Positions 4,691 to 10,559 of a stretch of 10,559 bases of DNA are shown piece after piece; position 1 is the stretch's first letter; each line of letters begins with the position of its first letter. A program made the position numbers and the translations under genes. The stretch is from an uncultured Candidatus Saccharibacteria bacterium (GTDB lineage: Bacteria; Patescibacteriota; Saccharimonadia; CAILAD01; GCA-016700035): the NCBI GenBank assembly GCA_937996675.1, contig CALKUN010000081.1, forward strand, positions 1 through 10,559, in the 5' to 3' direction. The notes beneath the pieces were generated by a model. It was not told where the DNA came from. It did not search any database and saw only the letters and a list, made by a program, of their open reading frames with translations.

Positions 4691-6187
4691 ATGTCAAAAC
4701 TTTTACGTGAATATGACGCCCACATCGATACACTCCTTACAATCGCCAAGCGCGATGAGATGTATGTTGTAGCGCGTTGGCACAAGCGCGACTTTTATGC
4801 TGCTATATGGCGCAATCACCAGCTCGACGAAAATCGAATCGGACAAGATACCGGGCTCGGCCTCTATGTTTTTACGAAAACTGGTCACGTTGCGTTTGGC
4901 TCAACCAACGAGCTCTCTGACGAGGCCATACTCAAGCTGTACACCGAGCTCAAACACGCCGCTATAAAGAATGAAGATCTCGGAATTGCCAAAGCGCATG
5001 AGATCTATGACCTCAACCCGCAAGTGAATCTTGGCGAAGACAGCTTGCACTACCAGCACAAGCCACTGCTTGATTACGAACTCGATGAGTTGCCAAAGAT
5101 ACTGGCCGGGCTCGACAAACGAGCGGTAAAAGCCTGTCCAGATGCGAGCTTCAACGGCATGGGCAATATTGAGCAAGATCAATGGCGTATTGTCCGATCC
5201 GATGGGACGGATGTCGACTTTAGTATTCCTAAGGTTCGACTGAGTGCCCGTGCAACTATCCGTACAGACGATGGATCGGCCGAGTCCATGTATCGCGGAG
5301 CTGGTAACAGTGTCGAAGACCTCAAGGCTGCACTTGCCGCCACTGATGACCACTTTGAAGCTGGAATTAAGCAAGCTATCGAGCAGGCCGCGGCGCCATC
5401 TATCAAGGGCGGTAGCCCAGCCGTCATTATGGATGCTGAGCTTATCGGAATGATCGCACACGAAGCCCTTGGACATCCAGCTGAATCGGACATTATAGCT
5501 GGTGGTGGCAGTGTGCTGGGCGATGATAATGGCCGCTTTAAGTCTGGTGTGACCGTGGCCGATGCCGGCATCAATGTTACTGACCACGAAGAAGGACTCA
5601 TACATGGGTTCCATCCATATGGCGCATTCGGCAACGCCCGTGAGCGAGTGAGTATCGTTAAGGATGGCAAACTTCACGAGTCAATTAGCGACATCTTCTC
5701 AGCTGCACGCATTGGAGTACCCAACAAAAACTGCGAACGCTCCGAAAGCTATAGTGCTCCTGCCATCCCGCGCATGTCTAACACCTATGTACATATCGAT
5801 AATCATCAGAATATGGTCGAAGACGACAGTGTCTCCAAAGCTGTAATTGCCCAGCGCACATTACAAGCCAACGGTATGTTCAAGGATCACCCCACTGTTC
5901 TGTATATCCAGGGCATGAGTGGTGGATCAGTCAATCCAGCCGGTGGGACATTTATGTTTGGCACCCAATATGCATATGAGATCACCACCGACAGTATCAC
6001 TCCCTACAAACCGGTTTCGTTCTCTGGTGATGCACTTTCTGCCCTCAAAAGTATTCGATTTGGAGCTGGCGAGATTGACACAAGCGACTTTGGTTTTTGC
6101 GGTAAGAATAGCCAGTCGGCTCACGTCAACAGTGGTGGAAACGCGCTCGTATTCCTCGAACCAAATGAAAGTCTCACGGTAGCCTAA
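4691..6187 (+). CDS. tldD: TldD metalloprotease subunit
   Basis: The product is 498 residues, near the usual TldD length. The zinc-binding motif HEALGH is at 257-262 (HExxxH), within the family-typical IAHEALGHPAESD. The second hallmark is the glycine-rich stretch after it (GGGSVLGDDNGRFKSG). Near the C-terminus, C470 (FGFCGKNSQ) corresponds to the conserved CGK...GQ region of E. coli TldD. TldD and TldE form a heterodimeric protease that trims unfolded peptides. In E. coli it matures microcin B17 and degrades the CcdA antitoxin. No peptide substrate gene is obvious nearby. The start at 4691 is read from the -10 box 6 nt upstream, which implies a leaderless message. The stop overlaps the tldE start by one base (TAATG), so the two subunits are translationally coupled. 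Confidence 0.95.
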   Translation: MSKLLREYDAHIDTLLTIAKRDEMYVVARWHKRDFYAAIWRNHQLDENRIGQDTGLGLYVFTKTGHVAFGSTNELSDEAILKLYTELKHAAIKNEDLGIAKAHEIYDLNPQVNLGEDSLHYQHKPLLDYELDELPKILAGLDKRAVKACPDASFNGMGNIEQDQWRIVRSDGTDVDFSIPKVRLSARATIRTDDGSAESMYRGAGNSVEDLKAALAATDDHFEAGIKQAIEQAAAPSIKGGSPAVIMDAELIGMIAHEALGHPAESDIIAGGGSVLGDDNGRFKSGVTVADAGINVTDHEEGLIHGFHPYGAFGNARERVSIVKDGKLHESISDIFSAARIGVPNKNCERSESYSAPAIPRMSNTYVHIDNHQNMVEDDSVSKAVIAQRTLQANGMFKDHPTVLYIQGMSGGSVNPAGGTFMFGTQYAYEITTDSITPYKPVSFSGDALSALKSIRFGAGEIDTSDFGFCGKNSQSAHVNSGGNALVFLEPNESLTVA

Positions 6188-7473
6188 TGAGTATCCAGGA
6201 CACCATTGAGCCCTACATCAGGGCACTTGAACACGACACAAGTATCATTAAATGGCGGCTGTACGCGTCATACGCCGAGCAAAGCACGGTTGGGTTTTCA
6301 AAGAAATCCGTTGCTGATATCTATCAACCCGCCAGTCAACAAGATGGTCTTAGCATGCAATACGCCATCGAGCTAGAAGGCACCAAAATCGCCTATGGGA
6401 GCATCAACCCCACGCAAACTAACCCCGATGACATGATTACCCTTGCTCACAAAACCGCCATCGTCAGTCCCGAAGCACTGATGCTCGCTAGCCACCCCAA
6501 GTCATCCACTCTCCCCAAGCTCATTCCAGACTCAGGCTACCCTGCCAACCTTCTTGCTACCCTTCTCCCCGAAGCCACCCGCATTCGTGAACTGCTCTTA
6601 GAGGGAGACCCAAAGTCGATCGAAGGTGAACTACAAGGAACTCATCGACACACAGCCTATGCAGACAGTACGGGCACTTCGGTACAAGTCGAAGCGAATC
6701 GTTTTGAAGGCAGTTACGAACTGGATGGTAGATTTGATGTCTCATTCTCGACACGCAGCTATGATCAACTCGTACCAAATCTTCAAAAGAACATCACCGA
6801 AAATCTCGCTTTTGGAAAGGCCTTGCGAGAGGACATCATTAAACCTGCCAAGAAACATCTGCCAATTTTCTTGATGGGCGGAGGAGAGTTGATAGACAAA
6901 TTTCTCCTCAATCACCTCTCGGGCATGAGCATCCTAACTGGTAGCTCTCGATTCACCAAAGAAGATTTTGAGGCGCAGTTACTTGTCACTCACCCATCAG
7001 TCACCCTATCGTTTGATCAGACCCGTGACCTTCATATTGATAGTTTCGGTATCGACTCACAGGGAGTTATGAGCCAAAAGTATACTGCCATCCAGAACGG
7101 TAAACTTGTCGAGCCAATCTGCGACCTCAAGTCAGCTCATCGTCTGGGCTATACTGCTCGAACAGGCAGCAACACCGGTGAAGCCGTACTCAATAATCTC
7201 AAAACATTTGAAGATCTGAGTGCCGCGACGGGTACCTACCTTCTAGCATTTAGCGCACTCGGTATTCACACACAAAATGGTCTGCTCGGCACCTACTCAC
7301 TCCCGTGCGCTGAGTGCCTTTACTTCAAGGACGGCAAGCTCGTCGGACCGGTCAAGCCAGTGATCACGGGTAACTTCTTTGATGTCCTCAAGAGCGATAC
7401 GATGCAGTTTGTATCCACCCACCGAGAACAAGAGCCTATGCTCTTCTTTGAAACCGACGTTACGTTCTCTTAG
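6187..7473 (+). CDS. tldE: TldE (PmbA) protease subunit
   Basis: The product is 428 residues, the TldE/PmbA-type partner of TldD, slightly shorter than E. coli PmbA. As expected for TldE it lacks the HExxxH zinc motif and supports the TldD active site structurally. Family-typical segments are the middle LPIFLMGGGELIDKFL (about 223-238), the DLHIDSFGIDSQGVMSQ turn, the FKDGKLVGPVKPV hairpin near 380 and GNFFDVL at the end. The start is in the one-base overlap TAATG with tldD, so translation should re-initiate directly from the upstream stop. No terminator is visible in the short gap after its stop at 7473, but a new promoter begins 17 nt later. Confidence 0.93.
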   Translation: MSIQDTIEPYIRALEHDTSIIKWRLYASYAEQSTVGFSKKSVADIYQPASQQDGLSMQYAIELEGTKIAYGSINPTQTNPDDMITLAHKTAIVSPEALMLASHPKSSTLPKLIPDSGYPANLLATLLPEATRIRELLLEGDPKSIEGELQGTHRHTAYADSTGTSVQVEANRFEGSYELDGRFDVSFSTRSYDQLVPNLQKNITENLAFGKALREDIIKPAKKHLPIFLMGGGELIDKFLLNHLSGMSILTGSSRFTKEDFEAQLLVTHPSVTLSFDQTRDLHIDSFGIDSQGVMSQKYTAIQNGKLVEPICDLKSAHRLGYTARTGSNTGEAVLNNLKTFEDLSAATGTYLLAFSALGIHTQNGLLGTYSLPCAECLYFKDGKLVGPVKPVITGNFFDVLKSDTMQFVSTHREQEPMLFFETDVTFS

Positions 7474-7490
7474 CTAGCTCGTACAAACTA

Positions 7491-7519
7491 TTGACCTACG
7501 CATTCACTCAGTATATAGT
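7491..7519 (+). promoter_or_regulatory. Promoter of the MaoC-like gene
   Basis: TTGACC (7491-7496) and TATAGT (7514-7519) are separated by 17 bp, and an overlapping TATATA adds strength. The predicted start is near 7526. Confidence 0.7.
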
Positions 7520-7559
7520 TGCAAAGCCTTATACACCCATGAAAGGTAGGCACCTCACA

Positions 7560-8048
7560 ATGACCCACACCGCAACCTGCGATCACGTCGTCTTCGACAG
7601 CATGGCGGCCCTCAACGAGCGCATCAACGACCATCTCGGCTACAGCGGCTGGCTGGAGATCACGCAGGACCGCATCAACCTCTTCGCGGAGGCCACCGGC
7701 GACTACCAGTGGATCCACGTCGACGTCGAGCGCGCCGCCAAGGAGGATCCGTTCGGCACCGGCGGCACCATCGCTCACGGCTACCTCACCATGTCGCTCG
7801 GCCCCGTGCTCGCGCCGGAGGTGATGGAGATCACGGGGGCCACGACCCAGATCAACTACGGAGCCAACAAGGTGCGCTTCCCCTCCCCGGTGCCCGTCGG
7901 CTCGCGCGTCCGCCTCGGCGTCGACCTCCTGACGGTCACGCCCGTCGACACCAACGTGGCAGACATCGTCTACAAGTTCACCACCGAGGTCGAGGGCGCG
8001 ATCAAGCCGGCCTGCGTCGCCGAGGTCATCATCCGCGTCATCTTCTAG
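7560..8048 (+). CDS. MaoC-like (R)-specific enoyl-CoA hydratase
   Basis: The product is 162 residues with a complete hot-dog-fold MaoC/hydratase 2 signature. ATGDYQWIHVDVERA contains the catalytic pair D48 and H53, followed by GTGGTIAHGYLTMSL (67-80) and INYGANKVRFPSPVPVGSRVR (98-118). Such enzymes hydrate trans-2-enoyl-CoA to (R)-3-hydroxyacyl-CoA in fatty acid oxidation or polyhydroxyalkanoate supply. The start at 7560 is chosen for GGTAGG about 10 nt upstream and because family similarity begins just after it; the in-frame ATG at 7539 is less likely. GC content and C/G-ending codons are far higher than in tldD-tldE, giving long overlapping reading frames. It is a one-gene unit with its own promoter and terminator. 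The composition and the enzyme suit an actinobacterial donor, the host group of Saccharibacteria. Its use in a cell probably lacking fatty acid metabolism is unclear. Confidence 0.92.
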   Translation: MTHTATCDHVVFDSMAALNERINDHLGYSGWLEITQDRINLFAEATGDYQWIHVDVERAAKEDPFGTGGTIAHGYLTMSLGPVLAPEVMEITGATTQINYGANKVRFPSPVPVGSRVRLGVDLLTVTPVDTNVADIVYKFTTEVEGAIKPACVAEVIIRVIF

Positions 8049-8067
8049 TAGACGCCTTCATGGCCTC

Positions 8068-8107
8068 ACGGCCCGAGATTACTTCAGTGTATCTCGGGCC
8101 GTTTTTT
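8068..8107 (+). terminator. Terminator of the MaoC-like gene
   Basis: A 12-bp perfect stem, ACGGCCCGAGAT (8068-8079) with its complement (8091-8102), closes an 11-nt loop and is followed by TTTTTA. It is a textbook intrinsic terminator. Confidence 0.92.
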
Positions 8108-8163
8108 ATTAATATGAGCTCGGATAGATACATTAAAAATAGAGAATGCTGAGAGCGGATGCT

Positions 8164-8280
8164 CGTTATAAATCACGAGAATACTTCGGTTGCATGCTCG
8201 GAGTAAACTCCTGTGCGTGCTTCCCTCCTATGCGAACCCAGCCCTTCGGGCAACCGGGTTCGAATCTCACACCTACCCCA
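8164..8280 (+). other. tRNA-like structured stretch, unidentified
   Basis: Two stable hairpins can be drawn: GCATGC...GCGTGC enclosing GGAGTAAACTCC (about 8192-8220), and GAACCC...GGGTTC enclosing GCCCTTCGGGC (about 8235-8262). The downstream piece GGGTTCGAATCTCACACC looks like a tRNA T-arm. However, the T-stem would be only partly paired (CCGGG against CTCAC), and no matching acceptor strand lies upstream. It is not a functional tRNA as read. It may be a decayed tRNA, the 3' fragment left by an integration, or a small RNA ending at the hairpin at 8283. The boundaries are approximate. Confidence 0.35.
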
Positions 8281-8282
8281 GA

Positions 8283-8320
8283 TATTAAAAGATCCGACCA
8301 AATGGCCGGATCTTTTAATA
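8283..8320 (-). terminator. Bidirectional terminator next to tRNA-Ser
   Basis: A 14-bp perfect inverted repeat, TATTAAAAGATCCG (8283-8296) with its complement (8307-8320), begins directly after the tRNA 3' end. The A/T flanks give a T-run in both directions, so it can end tRNA-Ser on minus and any transcript arriving on plus. Confidence 0.85.
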
Positions 8321-8410
8321 TGGCGGAGAGAGCGGGATTCGAACCCGCGATACGGTTGCCCGCATACACGCTTTCCAAGCGTGCTCCTTCAGCCACTCGG
8401 ACACCTCTCC
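8321..8410 (-). tRNA. tRNA-Ser (anticodon GGA)
   Basis: This is a complete class II tRNA of 90 nt including an encoded CCA. On the minus strand the acceptor GGAGAGG (8404-8410) pairs with TCTCTCC, including one G-U pair, followed by discriminator G and CCA. The D-arm GTGGCTGAAGGAGC region is present. The anticodon stem CACGC/GCGTG surrounds the loop TTGGAAA with GGA at 8374-8376. A long variable arm (TGCGG GCAA CCGTA) is typical of serine tRNAs, and the T-arm GCGGG-TTCGAAT-CCCGC is perfect. It reads UCC and UCU codons. Confidence 0.97.
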
Positions 8411-8427
8411 AGATGTCGAACCTAGCG

Positions 8428-8433
8428 ATTATA
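8428..8433 (-). promoter_or_regulatory. -10 box of tRNA-Ser
   Basis: A perfect TATAAT on the minus strand ends 17 nt before the mature tRNA 5' end. A weak -35 (TTGGCG, 19-bp spacing) overlaps the end of the small membrane protein region. Confidence 0.5.
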
Positions 8434-8473
8434 TCTGAAAACCATTCACCTACGCCAATCTGTAAGGCATACC

Positions 8474-8725
8474 TTACTTTGGTTCCCGTGAGATCATCCA
8501 GCCGACGACGGCATCCGCGCCTACAAATGCACCTAGAACTTTCGCGCCCACCAGCAAACACGTTGAGCCAATCGCGAATCCTGTCGGTACACACTGGTCT
8601 GTTTGACAGCCATTGGCTTGGTAACAATTCCAGATGAAGAAGAGAGCAATGCCTATTTCCACCAGAATCACACCAGCCCAAATCACTTGATTGCGCTGAA
8701 GACCGGAAGACTTCGTCCGCGCCAT
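8474..8725 (-). CDS. Small two-helix membrane protein, unknown function
   Basis: The product is 83 residues. A short basic N-terminus (MARTKSSGLQR) is followed by two predicted membrane helices, about 14-33 (VIWAGVILVEIGIALFFIW) and about 48-75. The 34-47 segment between them carries three cysteines (C34, C40, C45) and, by the positive-inside rule, probably faces outward. A disulfide there is possible. It starts one base after the stop of the SIS-domain isomerase gene (TAG T ATG), so it is co-transcribed and translationally coupled with it. It is not recognised as a named family. Its partner role with a cytoplasmic sugar-phosphate enzyme is not evident. Confidence 0.75.
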   Translation of the reverse strand: MARTKSSGLQRNQVIWAGVILVEIGIALFFIWNCYQANGCQTDQCVPTGFAIGSTCLLVGAKVLGAFVGADAVVGWMISREPK

Positions 8726-8726
8726 A

Positions 8727-9782
8727 CTACGGTCGGCCGAGTTTTTTCTTGAAGTCTTCTATCATGTCGACAGATGTTGGATCGATACCGTTCAAGATAC
8801 CCATGAATGCAGTGACATAATCACCGAGCATCACCAGGTATAGCAATGCCTCCAGAGGCGTATCGCCCCGGGCCTCAACCACGATCGGATCATAGCCGTG
8901 CTCCCGCAACACCTCATGGGTCACTTCGATACGCTTCTTGATGCGCACGTGCTCATAAGGAGTCGTCAGAGCCACATACGTGAGCCCCTTCTCTTCAGGA
9001 AAGAACCAGCCCTGCATCTCGTTATGATTAAGCTCCGGCCACACGTTATAGAATGCCATCTGCTTGCCGCTCTCATTAATATTAATCTTCCACTTGTATG
9101 CAGCCGAGCTAATCGAGTGCCCCGCATACACCAGGACGGGCTTTCCGATAAGCTGGCGAGCTAGCTTGAGGGCGATATTCTTCTCTTCCGAGACATCAAG
9201 ATTGAAGGATGTCTTAGCGATATCGAGCTTGTCCGCCACATCCTGCAACTCGCGCCGTAAGTCCACATCAGCCGCCAAGCCCATGTCGCCAAACAGACAA
9301 GCCAGCGCCTTGAGCGCAGCAAAGACCGACAAGCGAGGCTGGGATACGTGGGGCAGCTCGAGCAAGAGGTGATGCTTATTGTGCGCTGCCAACACGAGAT
9401 CGCCAGCGGCTGCCATGATCACGATCTGAGCATTGTTCTTGACGGCAGCATCCAGGGCTTCCTCAGCTTCTTCGGTATTGCCCGAATAGCTAGAGATGAT
9501 CACCAAGCTTCGATTATTAATATAACCCGGCAGGGTATAGCTGCGTACGATCTCCATAGGAATACTTAGTCGAGCAACCAGCCAATCTTTTAGTAGATCG
9601 GGTACCAAGGCCGAGCCACCCATACCAGCGAAGACAATATTCTGTATGCCAGTCCCCCACTTGCGAGTAACATCGTCGCGCATGCTGTCAGCAAAGTTTA
9701 GTCGTAAATGACTGGGCTGGATGTCGATCGAGTCAAAAATATTATGCTTGTCATACTGAGCGATCGCTCGGGTAATATCCAT
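8727..9782 (-). CDS. Bifunctional phosphoglucose/phosphomannose isomerase
   Basis: The product is 351 residues with two SIS domains, resembling the bifunctional PGI/PMI family first known from archaea. It interconverts glucose-6-phosphate or mannose-6-phosphate with fructose-6-phosphate, linking glycolysis to mannose-type sugars. Visible motifs are GMGGSAL (53-59) and SSYSGNTEE (97-105) in the first SIS domain, NESGK with E237, ELNHNE with H253, and the C-terminal NGIDPTSVDMIEDFKKKL. The 16-residue spacing of E237 and H253 equals that of the catalytic Glu203 and His219 in the Pyrobaculum enzyme, and a Lys in the last KKK corresponds to Lys298. It would supply the sugar-isomerase step of a reduced carbohydrate pathway. 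A -10 box 7 nt before the ATG suggests a leaderless message. It is followed one base later by a small membrane protein gene. Confidence 0.93.
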   Translation of the reverse strand: MDITRAIAQYDKHNIFDSIDIQPSHLRLNFADSMRDDVTRKWGTGIQNIVFAGMGGSALVPDLLKDWLVARLSIPMEIVRSYTLPGYINNRSLVIISSYSGNTEEAEEALDAAVKNNAQIVIMAAAGDLVLAAHNKHHLLLELPHVSQPRLSVFAALKALACLFGDMGLAADVDLRRELQDVADKLDIAKTSFNLDVSEEKNIALKLARQLIGKPVLVYAGHSISSAAYKWKININESGKQMAFYNVWPELNHNEMQGWFFPEEKGLTYVALTTPYEHVRIKKRIEVTHEVLREHGYDPIVVEARGDTPLEALLYLVMLGDYVTAFMGILNGIDPTSVDMIEDFKKKLGRP

Positions 9783-9789
9783 AAGCTTT

Positions 9790-9795
9790 ATTATG
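9790..9795 (-). promoter_or_regulatory. -10 box of the isomerase gene, probably leaderless
   Basis: CATAAT on the minus strand lies 7 nt before the start codon at 9782, with no Shine-Dalgarno motif between. The -35 (TAGTTT at 17 bp) is weak. This is the same arrangement as tldD. Confidence 0.55.
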
Positions 9796-9840
9796 GCGCA
9801 GATCTGAGTCTAAAACTAGGCATGAACGAGAAGAGAATAC

Positions 9841-9869
9841 TTGATTTTTTGCTATTTTAGTAGCATAAT
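9841..9869 (+). promoter_or_regulatory. Promoter of the 138-aa orphan gene
   Basis: TTGATT (9841-9846) and CATAAT (9864-9869) are separated by exactly 17 bp. The predicted start near 9876 gives a leader of about 50 nt. It is divergent from the isomerase promoter. Confidence 0.75.
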
Positions 9870-9925
9870 AGGCGAACCTTTTGCTTCCCCGTAATGAAGC
9901 ACCTACCCACGACCTGGAGGTCACC

Positions 9926-10342
9926 ATGACAATCGGACATCTCACCTGGCATGAGGCAGTCGTCAATGCGGCCCACCGCAGCGCCAGCCAGTCACCCCGC
10001 GTCCTTTTGGACGACGAACGAGGCCCCAACCTCCTCAACGTTCGCTGGGGCTCACCGCTGACCGACTCCGAGCGACTCGACTTCTTCATCGCCGTCTGCG
10101 ACGAGATGCACAGCACGCCGATCAGTGCTGATGGCAACGATCGGCTCGAAGGCTCCCAGCTCGAGTCCTTCCTCTGGCTGCTCGACCAGCTCAGCAAGCT
10201 GGATCAGGACACGCAAGGGACACGTGGCGTCACCGTTCGATCCGCCCTTGCCGCCGCCGAACACGTCTTCCCTTACCTCGACGCGCACTTCACAGCGCTC
10301 AACGACGCAGTCGCCGACACGGACATCACCCAGCCGGCCTAG
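9926..10342 (+). CDS. Orphan 138-aa acidic protein
   Basis: The product is 138 residues and is not recognised. It is soluble and acidic, with likely helices at 8-21 (HEAVVNAAHRSAS), 47-62 (DSERLDFFIAVCDEMH), 77-93 (GSQLESFLWLLDQLSKL) and 104-130. There is one cysteine, no signal peptide, no membrane segment and no catalytic motif. The ATG at 9926 is chosen because a strong GGAGG lies 5 nt upstream; the frame extends further up, but only through the promoter leader. GC-rich codons resemble those of the ribozyme operon's early genes rather than tldD. It is a single-gene transcript bounded by its own promoter and a long terminator, so it acts alone or with distant partners. Confidence 0.72.
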   Translation: MTIGHLTWHEAVVNAAHRSASQSPRVLLDDERGPNLLNVRWGSPLTDSERLDFFIAVCDEMHSTPISADGNDRLEGSQLESFLWLLDQLSKLDQDTQGTRGVTVRSALAAAEHVFPYLDAHFTALNDAVADTDITQPA

Positions 10343-10352
10343 CTTCCGACAA

Positions 10353-10392
10353 AAGCCCCGAACAATCTTAGAAGTAAGATTGTTCGGGGCTT
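10353..10392. terminator. Long bidirectional terminator
   Basis: An 18-bp perfect stem (10353-10370 with 10375-10392) closes a GAAG loop. On plus it ends GGGGCTT then CATAATTCCTT and would stop the orphan gene. On minus it ends GGGGCTTTTGTC, which is slightly better. It could therefore also stop a transcript entering from the right edge. Confidence 0.85.
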
Positions 10393-10405
10393 CATAATTC
10401 CTTAT

Positions 10406-10559
10406 CCTGCCAGATTTCTCGACGGATCAAGTGCTCTGGTAGGAACAAAACATATGAATGTGGTACCAAGGGCCGGGAAGCAGGCGCGAAAGGCGCCAGC
10501 GCGGTCGTACCGCTAGCTTCCCGACTCGGGCGTGACTGAGGGCTACTTGCCCAACTTCC
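10406..10559 (+). other. Strongly structured region at the right edge, unidentified RNA candidate
   Basis: Several stems can be drawn in order: CCTGCCAGA (10406-10414) with TCTGGTAGG (10435-10443, one G-U). Next is a three-way junction closed by GGGAAGC with GCTTCCC, holding GGCGC-GAAAG-GCGCC and GCGGT-CGT-ACCGC arms (about 10474-10522). Last is GGGC-TACTT-GCCC (about 10540-10552). The base pairing reads on either strand. It matches no RNA family recalled here (tmRNA, RNase P, 6S, SRP and common riboswitches were considered). It may be an RNA gene or the leader of a gene beyond the edge. Confidence 0.4.
10454..10516 (+). CDS. Possible 20-aa basic peptide ORF
   Basis: An ATG 9 nt after AGGA (10441-10444) opens a 20-codon frame starting MNVVPRAGK and ending in TAG, with eight Lys/Arg residues. 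It lies across the three-way junction described above, so it could be a leader peptide whose translation alters that fold. Short frames arise easily by chance in GC-rich sequence, so this is tentative. Confidence 0.2.
   Translation: MNVVPRAGKQARKAPARSYR

Noticed and set aside
5343..5349. CTGATGA inside tldD as another hammerhead core
   Set aside because: It has no partner GAAA, no flanking stems and no cleavage triplet, and lies in conserved coding sequence.
7709..8152. Arg-rich frame overlapping the MaoC gene
   Set aside because: It is the +2 shadow of a high-GC gene; the MaoC frame has full motif support.
8146..8681. Protein frames across the tRNA region with the motif AERAGFEPA...LSKRAPSATRTP
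   Set aside because: This is the known artefact of translating the antisense of a serine tRNA gene.
10521..10559. Fifth hammerhead at the right edge (CCGACTC after a GC hairpin)
   Set aside because: After the possible stem I (GGGC...GCCC) the sequence reads AACTTCC instead of CTGANGA, and no GAAA is visible before the edge.

Overview
The window looks like part of a chromosome from a Candidate Phyla Radiation bacterium, most likely Candidatus Saccharibacteria (TM7). This is an inference from the mix of genes: a TrmB-type regulator, a TldD/TldE pair, an archaeal-type bifunctional phosphoglucose/phosphomannose isomerase, compact operons and many small orphan proteins. No rRNA or other phylogenetic marker is present. 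TGA works as an ordinary stop, which argues against the CPR lineages that read it as glycine.

Layout. (1) 1-755, minus: a TrmB-like regulator cut by the left edge, with a strong promoter divergent from the next operon. (2) 827-4616, plus: a six-gene operon with one promoter and one terminator. It encodes a zinc-ribbon protein, two related coiled-coil proteins (the second Cys-rich), a DEDDh 3'-5' exonuclease, a CYTH phosphohydrolase-like protein and a P-loop kinase-like protein. (3) 4679-7473, plus: tldD-tldE. (4) 7491-8107, plus: a high-GC MaoC-like hydratase with its own promoter and terminator, probably acquired from an actinobacterium. (5) 8164-8410: a tRNA-like structured stretch, a shared terminator and tRNA-Ser(GGA) on minus. 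(6) 8474-9795, minus: the SIS-domain isomerase followed by a small membrane protein. (7) 9841-10392, plus: an orphan 138-aa gene with promoter and terminator. (8) 10406-10559: a strongly folding, unidentified region running off the edge.

The main discovery is in region 2. Each of the first four intergenic gaps holds a complete hammerhead ribozyme of type III topology: a 6-bp open stem III, cleavage triplet CUC, a 6-bp stem I, the CUGANGA core, stem II, then GAA. The four copies covary in stems I and III, while the core is invariant except for the variable N7 base. A GC-rich hairpin sits directly before each one, and the loops of three of these hairpins share a sequence. A 16-nt ribosome-binding leader precedes the first three genes. 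The operon message is therefore predicted to cut itself between genes into units with a 5'-hydroxyl and a hairpin-protected 2',3'-cyclic phosphate end. The last two genes overlap by ATGA and have no ribozyme between them.

The operon also encodes a 3'-5' exonuclease, a triphosphate-tunnel-type protein and a P-loop kinase-like protein. This makes a link to RNA ends tempting, but that link is only inference.
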